DNA of 64,000 nt from M55B111 sp964614065 (GCA_964614065.1 CAZTJJ010000001.1:1-64000), one strand, 5' to 3'; positions 50,972 through 60,352 are shown, numbered from the stretch's first letter. Numbers and translations: made by a program. The notes: generated by a model from the letters alone, not told the origin.

Positions 50972-51403
50972 ATGGCTAAACGAGTCGAGACAGAATTAAA
51001 GTTACAGATTCCAGCTGGTCAAGCCGATCCCTCACCACCGGTAGGTCCTGCTCTTGGTGAGCACAAAGTTAACATTATGGATTTTTGTAATAAGTTCAAC
51101 GCTGAGACCGGAGACAAGGAACCTGGGGTATTAATACCTGTTGACATAACGATATATACAGATAAGAGTTTTACTTTCGTGGCGAAGGAGCCACCGGCTT
51201 CTGAGCTGATAAAGAAGGCAGCGGGTATTTCAAGTGGATCGGGACAACCAAACATGGAAAAAGTTGGAAAAATCACAGAGGAACAATTGAAAAGAATAGC
51301 TGAGACGAAACTTCCCGACTTGAACACCTACAAGATGGAATCGGCTAAGGAAATTATCAAAGGAACAGCTAACAGCATGGGTGTTGAGGTGGTTGAATCG
51401 TGA
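50972..51403 (+). CDS. rplK: 50S ribosomal protein L11
   Basis: 143 residues. LQIPAGQADPSPPVGPALGEH split and VNIMDFCNKFNA are conserved, as is the C-terminal KMESAKEIIKGTANSMGVEV split. Forms part of the GTPase-associated centre. Overlaps rplA by 4 nt (GTGA). Starts 13 bp after nusG with GGGAGG upstream. Confidence 0.98.
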   Translation: MAKRVETELKLQIPAGQADPSPPVGPALGEHKVNIMDFCNKFNAETGDKEPGVLIPVDITIYTDKSFTFVAKEPPASELIKKAAGISSGSGQPNMEKVGKITEEQLKRIAETKLPDLNTYKMESAKEIIKGTANSMGVEVVES

Positions 51404-52104
51404 GTAGAAGATATAAGACAATCGCCGACAAGGTAGATTTCGAGAATATTTATTCTCTCGACGAGGGATTGGAACTCGCTGTGGAAACTGCAACTGCAAA
51501 CTTTGACGAGACTATAGAAGTGGCTTTTAACCTAGGCGTTAATCCCTCTCAAACAATGATCCGTAGCAGTACTCTTTTGCCAAATGGAACGGGCAAAAGC
51601 GTAAAGGTGTTAGCGTTTGCAAAAGGTGAGAAGAGGCGGGAGGCTGAGGAAGCCGGCGCTGATTATATAGGAGACGAAGAAACAGCTGATAGAATAGAAG
51701 ATGGATGGCTGGATTTTGATGAGGTAGTGTCTACCCCCGACATGATGAGCGTAATTGGTCGATTGGGGCGGATTTTAGGACCTAGAGGAATGATGCCTTC
51801 ACCTAAGTCCAATACAGTTTCTGACGAGATTGGTGAAGCTGTTGCCAGGTTAAAAAAGGGTCAGGTTGAGTTTAGGACTGATAAATACGGCGTAATCCAT
51901 GTGCTAATTGGGAAATCTTCTTTCCCAGTTACCGATCTCCGTGAAAACTTGATAGAAATTGGTAAGTCAATTTATGACCAACGGCCGGATGACGGTATTC
52001 AGGGGCGGTATTTACAAAAGGTGACAGTCTCCTCAACGATGGGGCCCGGCATAAAATTATCTGTCGAACAGTTGCGCGAGGAAGTGTATAGAAGGAAACT
52101 TTAG
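51400..52104 (+). CDS. rplA: 50S ribosomal protein L1
   Basis: 234 residues. FDETIEVAFNLGVNPSQ, GRLGRILGPRGMMPSPK and GKSSF are typical. Builds the L1 stalk and in many bacteria represses its own operon. GTG start overlapping rplK stop. Confidence 0.98.
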   Translation: MSRRYKTIADKVDFENIYSLDEGLELAVETATANFDETIEVAFNLGVNPSQTMIRSSTLLPNGTGKSVKVLAFAKGEKRREAEEAGADYIGDEETADRIEDGWLDFDEVVSTPDMMSVIGRLGRILGPRGMMPSPKSNTVSDEIGEAVARLKKGQVEFRTDKYGVIHVLIGKSSFPVTDLRENLIEIGKSIYDQRPDDGIQGRYLQKVTVSSTMGPGIKLSVEQLREEVYRRKL

Positions 52105-52161
52105 GGGCTCTCGGTTAGGCTATTGATGGCTTAATTTAAGGGGAATTTTAAGGAGTGAAAT

Positions 52162-52680
52162 ATGCCGACGCAGTCAAAAAAGCAAGAAGTTGAGGAATTA
52201 AAGAAGAAACTTGAAAATGCTGCTGGGATAGTGCTTTCGGACTATCGTGGATTATCCGCTAATGAGATGAACAGCATGAGGGAGTTGTTTACCAAAAAGG
52301 GAGTGGAATACAGGGTAATAAAGAACACGTTAGCTGCAATTGCCGCGGAAGAGTTGGGTTTCGAAGAATTGTCTGAGCTGTTCGAGGGCCCTACAGGTAT
52401 AGCTATGGGATATGAAGATCCGGTATTACCGTTCAAAATCTCGTTTGATACCGAACATGAATATGATGTTTTTGCAAATAAAGGTGGAATTATAGAAGGG
52501 GATTTTGTTGGTCCTGGCGAGATAGAAAACATTTCCCAATTATCGTCGAAGGGAGAGTTACTTGCACAGGTAGCAATAGGTCTAAAATCTCCATTACAGC
52601 AGCTGGCTTATGCATTGAAGGTCAAAGTAAGAGATCTGGCCCTAGTCTTGAATGAAGTAAAGAAAGGGAAAGAAGAATAA
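52162..52680 (+). CDS. rplJ: 50S ribosomal protein L10
   Basis: 172 residues. IVLSDYRGLSANEMNSMRE split and YRVIKNTLAAIA are the rRNA-binding landmarks; the C-terminal helix anchors L7/L12 dimers. AAGGAG site before the ATG. Separated from rplL by 413 bp, against a few tens of bases in most bacteria. Confidence 0.97.
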   Translation: MPTQSKKQEVEELKKKLENAAGIVLSDYRGLSANEMNSMRELFTKKGVEYRVIKNTLAAIAAEELGFEELSELFEGPTGIAMGYEDPVLPFKISFDTEHEYDVFANKGGIIEGDFVGPGEIENISQLSSKGELLAQVAIGLKSPLQQLAYALKVKVRDLALVLNEVKKGKEE

Positions 52681-52783
52681 TCCTTCAGATATTAGTGAGG
52701 TTGTTGCCTATTAGAACCCAATTTGAGCAGGCTTTATCCGGGAATTTGATTTATGTTTAAGTATCCGAATAACTTGATAAGAA

Positions 52784-52854
52784 AAAGTTGGTCCTCCAGC
52801 ACCTGGTTGAGGATACCTTCTTGGAGGACTTAAGTTAATATACAGACCAACTTT
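52784..52854 (+). promoter_or_regulatory. Nested RNA hairpins in the rplJ-rplL gap
   Basis: An outer 10-bp perfect helix (52784-52793 with 52845-52854) encloses an 8-bp helix (52791-52798 with 52822-52829). The two share bases 52791-52793, so the full helices exclude each other and the RNA could switch. A small CCAG-CAC-CTGG loop lies inside (52797-52807). Confidence 0.65.
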
Positions 52855-52895
52855 CCATAATTGGTAAGTGAACGATATTTGGTCCCGTGAGGCAG

Positions 52896-52932
52896 CTCAA
52901 TTAAGTGCTGAACACTTAAGAGTTGGGTTTTT
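52896..52932 (+). terminator. Intrinsic terminator between rplJ and rplL
   Basis: Stem TTAAGTG/CACTTAA with a 5-nt loop, extended across a 3-nt bulge by CTCAA/TTGGG, then TTTTTG. It would end most transcripts of the upstream ribosomal genes before rplL. Confidence 0.8.
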
Positions 52933-53093
52933 GTCGCGGAAGAAACTTAAATTACCTGCTATCTACTGGGTGAAAAAACTAAGTTGATGAATGATAGGTA
53001 ATTTTGTCTTGCATTCTTGTTTAGAAGTCGGCCGTAAGAGAGAAAATGGCACAATTTAGGTAGAACTTTTAGAAGTTACACAGGAGGTCTGTT

Positions 53094-53474
53094 ATGGACA
53101 CAAAAGAAATAGTTGAGTCACTGGGAAACATGACAATTAAAGAGTTGACGGAGTTAGTAGATGCTATTGAAGAGGAATTTGACGTTTCAGCAGAAGCAGC
53201 TGCTCCCGTTGCAGCAGCTCCTCAAGCTGGAGCTGGCGGCAATGGTGAAGGAGCTGAGGAAGCGGACACCATAGATCTGGTTCTTACTAATCCCGGTCAA
53301 AAAAAGATCAAGGTGATTAAACAGCTGAAGGAAATAACCGGTAAAGGTTTGAAGGAATGTAAGTCTTTAGTTGACGATTTACCAAGTACCATACAGGAAG
53401 ATTTGGAGGAAGAGGAAGCTGACAAGTTAAAGAACGAATTAGAGGAACTTGGCGCTGAGATTGAACTTAGATAA
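53094..53474 (+). CDS. rplL: 50S ribosomal protein L7/L12
   Basis: 126 residues: N-terminal dimerisation helices (MTIKELTELVDAIEEEF split), an Ala-rich hinge (AAAPVAAAPQAGAGG) and the C-terminal domain that recruits translation GTPases (IKVIKQLKEITGKGLKE). Normally present in 4-6 copies per ribosome, which may explain why a terminator and a long leader separate it from rplJ. Strong AGGAGGT site. Confidence 0.98.
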   Translation: MDTKEIVESLGNMTIKELTELVDAIEEEFDVSAEAAAPVAAAPQAGAGGNGEGAEEADTIDLVLTNPGQKKIKVIKQLKEITGKGLKECKSLVDDLPSTIQEDLEEEEADKLKNELEELGAEIELR

Positions 53475-53518
53475 TGATTTAGTCATCTGTGGTTTTGTCG
53501 CTCTAGGAGGGATATAGA

Positions 53519-56500
53519 TTGAGGGAACGAACGGATTTCAGCACGTACGGTGAAGCAATCGAACCACCCGATTTACTCAAAGATCAAAAAGACTCTTATA
53601 CTAAATTTCTAACTACTGGCATTGAGGAAGCATTTAGCGAAGTTTCCCCCATCAAGGCGAGTAGTCGGACAAACTTCAGCTTAGAACTCCTCAATCCGTC
53701 CTTGGGAGATCTTCGAAGCTCCGTTAGTGATTGTGCTGATAAAGATCTGACCTACGATAGGCCGTTGCGGGTCGAGGCTCGCTTATCAGACGACGAAGGT
53801 GAGGTTGTTGCGGAGAATGAACTTTACGTTGCGGATATACCCGTAATGACACCAAAGGGAACGTTTTTGATCAATGGTTCGGAAAACGTTTTGGTCAACG
53901 AATTGGCTCGAGCACCTGGTGTTTACATTACAGCAGAGCGCAATAACCAGTATAAAGCACACATCCTACCAGATTACGGTGCATGGCTCGAATTGATTTT
54001 AGACGATAATAGGGAGAGAGTTTACGCTAATCTGGACAGGGAAGCTAAGGTTCCGATAACTGTGTTTCTGAGGGCTTTGGGGATGGATCAGGAGGATATA
54101 TATTCCAAGTATAGTTTCGAGGTCAACCCCGTTAAGGAAGCAGATTTGTTGGACTACGTGGACTACGTTTTGGCTGAGGACGTCACGAGCGATGATGGAT
54201 TATTGATTAACGCTGGTGAGAAACTCAGAAAAGAGGACGTGGCCTTGATAGTCAAAGAGGGCACTAACGAGTCGATTTCTTTCTTGGATAGATATATTGG
54301 GAACACTCTGAAGAGAGATGACTTACGGACTAAAGAAGAAGCAATCAGGTTTATCTATGCCAAGTTGAGACCTACTGGTCGCGTTTCTACCACCAAAATG
54401 GAGAATTACATACACGGACTTTTCTTTGACGAAGAAAACTACCTTCTTTCAGAGGTTGGCAGGTTTAAAGCCAATAGCAAGCTTGGATTGGACGAAGAGA
54501 CTTTAGCGTTAACAGAGAAGGATATCTTCAGGTCGCTCGATTTGCTGTTACAGGTTCCTTACAATCCAGAGTTATTAGATGAAAAAGATCATCTGGCAAA
54601 TAAAGTGGTGAATTTGCCCGGCAAGGCAGCTAGAGCGGCTTTTGAAAGGGGTTTAAATAGAGTTGTCCGAACTACAGCCGATAAATTATCTAAGTTTAGT
54701 CTGGATGATGACGACACCCTTCGTGACATCGTCCCAACTAGGCCCGTTCAATCTTCGCTCAATCAGTTCTTTTACACGGGAAGGTTTTCCCAGTTTCTCG
54801 AGGAAACGAATGCTTTGGCAGAGCTGACTCATAAAAGAAGACTTAATGCCTTAGGGGGTGGCTTGAGTCAACGCAGGGCGAAGCTAGAAGTGCGAGACGT
54901 TCACCCGTCTCATTATTCAAGGGTATGTCCAATTGAGACCCCCGAAGGACAAAATATTGGGTTGATAACCTCGCTGGCAAATTATGCCCATATCAACGAA
55001 TATGGTTTTATTGAGGCGCCTTATCAAAAGGTTGAAGAAGGTCGAGTGACGGGAGAGATTGAATATCTCATGGCTGGCGAAGAAGAGCAGTACGGAATTG
55101 CACCATCGACAACGGAAGTAGATGAGGATGGGTATCTGGTTGGCGATAGGATAGAGATCCGGACTGGCAAGGAAGATATCCAGCTTGGGAGACCGGAGGA
55201 TGTGGATTTTGTCGGTGTGTCTCCGAAGGCAATTGTTGGAGCTTCTGCCTCGTTAATCCCTTTCCTGGAGCATGACGACGCAAATAGAGCGTTGATGGGT
55301 GCAAATATGCAGCGGCAGGCGGTTCCATTATGTAACCCGGAGTCACCTTTTGTTGGAACAGGCATGGAAGCCAAAGCTGCCGAGGATTCTGGAATGCTGG
55401 TTATTGCTGAGAAGCCGGGGAAGGTCCAGTACGTGGACGCTGATAGAATCGACGTTGAAGAAGGCACTGACACCGTCAAATCCTATAATTTGAAGACGTT
55501 CACCCGCTCAAACCAGGACACTTTGGTTCACCAACGGCCTCTTGTTGAGAAAGGTGATAATGTAGAGAAAGGTGACGTGTTGGCTGATGGCTCTACAAGT
55601 GATCATGGTGAACTTGCCCTTGGCCGGAATCTCAGGGTTGCCTTCATGCCGTTCGAAGGTTACAACTACGAAGATGCAATAGTCGTATCGGAACGGTTGG
55701 TAAAAGAAGACCTCATGGATTCTATACATATAGAGGAATTCGAGGTCAAGGCAGAGGAAACGAAACTCGGTCCGGAAGAAATAACTGATGATATACCCAA
55801 CATCAGTAAAGAAGACTTAAAAAATCTTGATTCACGGGGAGTAATTCGAGAAGGGACAGAAGTCGAAACAGGTGACGTGTTAGTAGGTAAAATAACTCCC
55901 AAAGGTGAATCTGAGCCGAGCCCCGAAGAAAAGATATTCCGGTCTATATTCGGAGAACAGGCCAGGAACGTCAAGGATTCGTCGCTCAAGCTCCCTCCCA
56001 CAGCCGGCAAAGGAAAAATCATTAGAGTTAAGCGGTTTTCTCGTGATGAAGGAGACGAGCTGGATACGGGGATTAACGAGCTTGTAAAGGTTTACGTGGC
56101 CACCCGAAAGAAGATTTCGATTGGTGATAAGCTGGCTGGACGACATGGAAATAAAGGTGTTATCTCCAACATACTGCCCGAGGAAGACGTGCCATTCCTG
56201 CCGGATGGCTCACCCGTGGACGTTTTATTGAACCCACTGGGTGTTCCATCCCGGATGAACCTAGGTCAAGTGTTTGAAACCCACTTGGGCTGGTTGGCTT
56301 CTTTAAAAGATGAATACGTTTCTACACCCGTGTTCGACGGAGCCAAAGAGGGGGAAGTGCTAGAGGAACTCTCAAAGGCCCAGGCACAAACAGGGTTAAG
56401 TGACGGTTCGAACGACGATGGCAAAGTGGTTCTGAGAGATGGTCGAACAGGAAAGCCTTTCGATAGGCCAATTACCGTGGGTTATATGTACGTTCTCAAG

Positions 56501-56851
56501 CTTGAACACATCGCTGACGAGAAGTTGCACGCCAGATCTACCGGCCCATATGCTTTAATTACTCAACAACCTCTCGGCGGTAAGGCACAGTTTGGTGGCC
56601 AGCGTTTTGGAGAAATGGAGGTATGGGCTCTTGAAGCTTACGGGGCGGCGAGTACCTTGCAGGAAATGCTGACCTTAAAGTCCGACGACATTCACGGCCG
56701 GACAAAATTGTACAAGGCGATATTAAAGGACGAACCCATGCCTAGACCAGGAATTCCCGAATCCTTTAAAGTGCTGGTCAGGGAGTTACGGGGCTTAGGG
56801 CTTGCTCCAAAAGCTCTAGATAAAACCGGGAATGAACTTGACCTGTCCTGA
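53519..56851 (+). CDS. rpoB: DNA-directed RNA polymerase subunit beta
   Basis: 1110 residues, a compact form without large lineage-specific inserts. Landmarks: NGSENVLVNELARAPGVYI split, the rifampicin region (QFLEETN at 425-431; HKRRLNALG at 438-446), VCPIETPEGQNIGLI, GYNYEDAIVVSERL, GRHGNKGVIS and GGKAQFGGQRFGEMEVWALE split. At the Escherichia Ser531 position it has Asn443, and at Asp516 it has Glu428. TTG start with AGGAGGG. The next gene is a Nudix hydrolase, not rpoC. Confidence 0.98.
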   Translation: MRERTDFSTYGEAIEPPDLLKDQKDSYTKFLTTGIEEAFSEVSPIKASSRTNFSLELLNPSLGDLRSSVSDCADKDLTYDRPLRVEARLSDDEGEVVAENELYVADIPVMTPKGTFLINGSENVLVNELARAPGVYITAERNNQYKAHILPDYGAWLELILDDNRERVYANLDREAKVPITVFLRALGMDQEDIYSKYSFEVNPVKEADLLDYVDYVLAEDVTSDDGLLINAGEKLRKEDVALIVKEGTNESISFLDRYIGNTLKRDDLRTKEEAIRFIYAKLRPTGRVSTTKMENYIHGLFFDEENYLLSEVGRFKANSKLGLDEETLALTEKDIFRSLDLLLQVPYNPELLDEKDHLANKVVNLPGKAARAAFERGLNRVVRTTADKLSKFSLDDDDTLRDIVPTRPVQSSLNQFFYTGRFSQFLEETNALAELTHKRRLNALGGGLSQRRAKLEVRDVHPSHYSRVCPIETPEGQNIGLITSLANYAHINEYGFIEAPYQKVEEGRVTGEIEYLMAGEEEQYGIAPSTTEVDEDGYLVGDRIEIRTGKEDIQLGRPEDVDFVGVSPKAIVGASASLIPFLEHDDANRALMGANMQRQAVPLCNPESPFVGTGMEAKAAEDSGMLVIAEKPGKVQYVDADRIDVEEGTDTVKSYNLKTFTRSNQDTLVHQRPLVEKGDNVEKGDVLADGSTSDHGELALGRNLRVAFMPFEGYNYEDAIVVSERLVKEDLMDSIHIEEFEVKAEETKLGPEEITDDIPNISKEDLKNLDSRGVIREGTEVETGDVLVGKITPKGESEPSPEEKIFRSIFGEQARNVKDSSLKLPPTAGKGKIIRVKRFSRDEGDELDTGINELVKVYVATRKKISIGDKLAGRHGNKGVISNILPEEDVPFLPDGSPVDVLLNPLGVPSRMNLGQVFETHLGWLASLKDEYVSTPVFDGAKEGEVLEELSKAQAQTGLSDGSNDDGKVVLRDGRTGKPFDRPITVGYMYVLKLEHIADEKLHARSTGPYALITQQPLGGKAQFGGQRFGEMEVWALEAYGAASTLQEMLTLKSDDIHGRTKLYKAILKDEPMPRPGIPESFKVLVRELRGLGLAPKALDKTGNELDLS

Positions 56852-57281
56852 TGATCAAACCGCGGTAGAAATTTCTGCTGGTGTAATATCTTATCGTTGT
56901 TTTTCTAATACCCACAAGTATTTGTTAATAAAGCACGCTAATGGGGGGCATTGGAGTTTTCCGAAGGGGCACGTCGAAACTGGTGAAAGTTTAAAGGAAA
57001 GCGCAGTAAGGGAGCTATCCGAAGAAACCGACCTGTCCGTAAAGAAATTTGTCAGTGGCTTTCGTGAGAAGGTAGCTTATCACATTCGCCGAGAAGGAGA
57101 AATTGTTAGAAAACGGGTAGTATATTTCTTAGCCAGGGTCACTGATGGAGAAGTGGAATTGTCTCCAGAACACGTCGATTTCAAGTGGCTTTCCCATGAA
57201 GAGTGTTTGGACGTGATTACGTACGAGGACGATCGAAGTCTATTGAACTCTGCAGAGCAGACGTTAATTAATCAAGCATAG
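56832..57281 (+). CDS. Nudix hydrolase (Ap4A-hydrolase-like)
   Basis: 149 residues with a complete Nudix box: GHVETGESLKESAVRELSEETDL split over about residues 45-67 (GX5EX7REUXEEXGU pattern with Asp in place of the last Gly). The rest, WSFPKGH and DFKWLSHEECLDVI, resembles bacterial Ap4A/NudA-type enzymes that hydrolyse dinucleoside polyphosphates; other nucleotide substrates are possible. It overlaps the end of rpoB by 20 nt, so it is probably translated from the rpoB transcript. Confidence 0.87.
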   Translation: MNLTCPDDQTAVEISAGVISYRCFSNTHKYLLIKHANGGHWSFPKGHVETGESLKESAVRELSEETDLSVKKFVSGFREKVAYHIRREGEIVRKRVVYFLARVTDGEVELSPEHVDFKWLSHEECLDVITYEDDRSLLNSAEQTLINQA

Positions 57282-57300
57282 ACCAAGGTATTCCAAAAAG

Positions 57301-58173
57301 ATGAGCTTACCTGAACACGTGCACCTTATAGATACAGGATTATTTGGTTACCAAAACTATGGAGCAAGTTATGTTATTGGTTGTTCCGAGCTTGCACTGG
57401 TAGATCCTGGTACATCAAATGCAGTTTCAGCAATAGAGAGCTGGTTTACGGAAGGCTCAGCTGACCTTTCAGACTTAGCCAGTATTGTACTTACTCACAT
57501 TCATCTTGATCATGCTGGCGCAACTGGCGAGCTGGTCAGGATGGTTCCCGACCTAAAAGTTTACGTACATGAGCGCGGTGTTCCTTATCTTGTCGATCCA
57601 GCTGACCTGATTGAGAGCGTAAAACAAGCTACTGGCGACCGCTTTCCTCAGTATGGTACGTTAGCACCGGTACCTCAAAAAAATATCGTTCCTATTAAGA
57701 ACGAAACCACCATTTCCATTGGGGATCTAGATCTCTTGGCTTTACCCACCTCAGGTCATGCTCCTCATCATATCTCCTATTTAGAGAAAGAATCTCGAAT
57801 AATGTTTCCCGGTGATAGTGCCGGGCTTTACGTGGATCACCAGCTTATACCTACTACCCCACCTCCGTCCTTCAATCTGGAGGAAAGTATATCCAGTTTG
57901 GAAAAAATGAAGGAGAAAAGACCATCTACGTTACTTTTCCCCCATTTTGGAACAAGAAAGAACCCACTCGAGTTGATGGACAAATACCAGGAACTTCTGG
58001 TGGATTGGGTTAATTCTATTCGGGATAAGTACTTAGCTGGAACCCCACGGGAGGAGTTAGATTCGTGGGTAGTCAGGAACTTTGACCAGTGGCTCGGTAA
58101 TGGTTTTACCGAAGAAGAGCTGTTGATGAATCTGTCCGGCGTGATACGATATCTCTCCTGGCGTAGTTCTTAA
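57301..58173 (+). CDS. Metallo-beta-lactamase-fold hydrolase
   Basis: 290 residues. The metal-binding THIHLDHAG (about 82-90), then LPTSGHAPHH, FPGDSAG and the final LLFPHFGT supply His and Asp ligands for two metals. The C-terminal 80 residues are helical. It belongs to the broad glyoxalase II-like hydrolase group; the substrate cannot be told. No signal peptide. It follows the Nudix gene by 19 bp and precedes priA by 22 bp. Confidence 0.85.
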   Translation: MSLPEHVHLIDTGLFGYQNYGASYVIGCSELALVDPGTSNAVSAIESWFTEGSADLSDLASIVLTHIHLDHAGATGELVRMVPDLKVYVHERGVPYLVDPADLIESVKQATGDRFPQYGTLAPVPQKNIVPIKNETTISIGDLDLLALPTSGHAPHHISYLEKESRIMFPGDSAGLYVDHQLIPTTPPPSFNLEESISSLEKMKEKRPSTLLFPHFGTRKNPLELMDKYQELLVDWVNSIRDKYLAGTPREELDSWVVRNFDQWLGNGFTEEELLMNLSGVIRYLSWRSS

Positions 58174-58195
58174 TTCAGGGGAGTCCGAGATCGAG

Positions 58196-60352
58196 ATGGC
58201 GAGAAAAAAGTTTGCTCGGGTCGCCGTTTTCTTACCTATAGACAAAATATTTGAATACTCTGTTCCCTCGGAACTGGCAGGAGAAGTGACCAAGGGTTCT
58301 ATATGCGAGGTTCCATTTAGAGATAAGGCCGAACATGGTGTGGTTCTTGACCTCCAAGAACAAGGAAGTTATGAGGGAGAGTACAGCGAGATATCCCGGT
58401 TACTTTCTCCTGTTCCACTGTCTGATAATTTAATTAAGCTGGCAGAATGGCTCTCCGAATCCACACTCACTCCATTAGGACAGGTTTTCAACCGCATGAT
58501 TCCCGCTGATCTTTCTATTAATCCAAGGAAGAAAAAGGTTATAGGCATTAACGCTACCTTTTCACGGGTGAAAGATTTTGTCGAGGAATTCGGTTCCCGC
58601 GCGCCAAAGCAGGCCGCTTTATTGAAGTTGCTTTTATCGACCGATGGTTACATGACTAAACGAAGATTGTTAGATGAAGCAAGATGTTCTAGGTCTCCTA
58701 TCGACTCTTTGATAGGAAAGGGATTGGTGCGTGAAAAGTCTGTGCCGAATCTCTCTGATGATTCCGTGTGGTCTGACTTAACCATCGCGCTTGCCAAAGG
58801 CAAAGGAAGTCAGGGGAAGGCGAGAATTCGAACTAATACTTTTGGAGTGTTTACCGTTCCTGGAGAGTTGAGATCAAGGTTGCAGGTGTACCTAAACTGT
58901 ATAGATAAGCTAGCATCTGAAGGTAGCGTGTTGGTGCTCGTTCCCAATACGTTCAGGGCTGAGGAAACCAAAAGGTTGATCAACAGAAAATTGAGTCTCA
59001 GCTGTTATGCTTACCATAGTGGGTTGTCAGCAGGAGAAATATCCAGGCGCTGGCAACTGGTCCAGTCTGGCCAACCAGACGTAGTTGTCGGGGTCATAAA
59101 TGCGATCTATTTACCTTTTCCTGACCTTCGTGGGATAGTCGTGGACGGGGAGGGCGACAGGAATTATGCGTTAACTGAGCAGGACCCCAAAGGAAACCTT
59201 GTGGATATATCTCTGTATCGAGCGAGATTAGAAGATGTCCCAATTCTACTCGGAGACTCGAGCCCTTCTGTATCCACGTATTATGCTTCCACTCGTGGAA
59301 AGGCAACTTCTTTAACTCAGTATTTCTTCCCTGAAGCCGCGGGAACAGCTGATTTAATCATCGAAGACACCAGCTATTTAGCTGGTACACGCAGTTTAGG
59401 TAACGTCATGAAAGAGAGGGTGCTTGAAACCATTTCCGAGGATGAGCCCGTCTTGTTGATCGGTGAGCGGACCAGGCAATCAAATGTCATAATATGTGGT
59501 GATTGTGGGAAAGTGATGAAGTGTCCAAATTGTGAGGTAGCCTTAAAATTTACTAGTTCGGGCCATTTTGGCTTTTGCCCATATTGTGGATATAAGGAGG
59601 AACTGGTAACTTGCCCGAACTGTGGCGGCGAAAACCTGAATTTCCTCGCAGCTGGTTTGGAAGAAGTTGAGTCAGAATTAACTGATTTTTTGCCGTCCGC
59701 TTCCATAGAGAGGTTCGATTCCAGAACGAGTGGCCCATACCAGCTTTTCCAGCTAGTTCGTAAATTGTTGACCGGAGAGCTTGATGTATTGATGGGTACA
59801 TGGGTTGCTGCTAGTTACTTTCTTTATCACAAGGTAGGGCTTGTAGGATTACTGGATCCAGACTTAGTGTTAGACTGGTCGAGTTATCGCTCTACGGAAA
59901 GGTTTATCAAGAAGGTTCTTCGTGGATTAGATTTGGGCGGAAAGGATGGTACTTTGGTTGCCCAGAGTTATCATCCTGATAATCCCGTAGTGAGTGCCGT
60001 GCGCTCGCGCCAGTGGAAAAGAATTTATCAAGATGAGCTTGCTTCAAGACAAAGACTAGCCTACCCACCTTTTATTGATCTGGTTGAGGTTCACGTTAAA
60101 GCAACCGAAGAGGATGAAGTTAGGGCTATTGCCACTGATTTGAAGGATAGAGTTGCCGGGCTGGCAGGGGTTAATGTTGTGCTTGGTCCGGTGAAACTAC
60201 ATCCGAATCCAAAAAGTGGCGAATACGAATTGAAGCTTTTGGTCAAAGTGAATTACTTAAGTAGCTTCTTGGAAAAATTACCGGAGGTCCTTCAGAGCAT
60301 TAATCGTGATCAGATACGTTTAGTGCCAGTCTTTTCGAGATTTGACCCTTAG
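58196..60352 (+). CDS. priA: Primosomal protein N' (PriA) with degenerate helicase motifs
   Basis: 718 residues aligned over the whole of PriA: the 3'-end-binding N terminus (ARVAVFLPIDKIFEYSVP split), the zinc-binding region from Cys434 (CGDCGKVMKCPNCEVAL split; CPYCGYKEELVTCPNCGG split) and the C-terminal domain. The motor motifs have decayed: the Walker A position reads GELRSRLQ at 223-230 instead of GxTGSGKT, and the DEEH position reads DGEGD at 317-321; motif VI (QVAGRAGR) is unrecognisable. The fold and zinc cluster are kept, so the protein should bind forked DNA but not hydrolyse ATP. Actinobacterial PriA shows similar loss. Confidence 0.9.
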   Translation: MARKKFARVAVFLPIDKIFEYSVPSELAGEVTKGSICEVPFRDKAEHGVVLDLQEQGSYEGEYSEISRLLSPVPLSDNLIKLAEWLSESTLTPLGQVFNRMIPADLSINPRKKKVIGINATFSRVKDFVEEFGSRAPKQAALLKLLLSTDGYMTKRRLLDEARCSRSPIDSLIGKGLVREKSVPNLSDDSVWSDLTIALAKGKGSQGKARIRTNTFGVFTVPGELRSRLQVYLNCIDKLASEGSVLVLVPNTFRAEETKRLINRKLSLSCYAYHSGLSAGEISRRWQLVQSGQPDVVVGVINAIYLPFPDLRGIVVDGEGDRNYALTEQDPKGNLVDISLYRARLEDVPILLGDSSPSVSTYYASTRGKATSLTQYFFPEAAGTADLIIEDTSYLAGTRSLGNVMKERVLETISEDEPVLLIGERTRQSNVIICGDCGKVMKCPNCEVALKFTSSGHFGFCPYCGYKEELVTCPNCGGENLNFLAAGLEEVESELTDFLPSASIERFDSRTSGPYQLFQLVRKLLTGELDVLMGTWVAASYFLYHKVGLVGLLDPDLVLDWSSYRSTERFIKKVLRGLDLGGKDGTLVAQSYHPDNPVVSAVRSRQWKRIYQDELASRQRLAYPPFIDLVEVHVKATEEDEVRAIATDLKDRVAGLAGVNVVLGPVKLHPNPKSGEYELKLLVKVNYLSSFLEKLPEVLQSINRDQIRLVPVFSRFDP

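Larger units (their letters stand above)
52681..53093 (+). other. Structured non-coding gap between rplJ and rplL
   Basis: 413 bp without a supported gene. It holds a paired structure at 52784-52854 and a terminator at 52896-52932. The rplL ribosome site CAGGAGGT is at 53081-53088. The last 160 bp must contain any promoter for rplL-rpoB, but I see no clear hexamer pair there. Confidence 0.75.

Noticed and set aside
52791..52829. A T-box riboswitch in the rplJ-rplL gap
   Set aside because: The conserved antiterminator sequence (TGGNACC) and stem I motifs are not seen, so only unnamed helices and a terminator are claimed.
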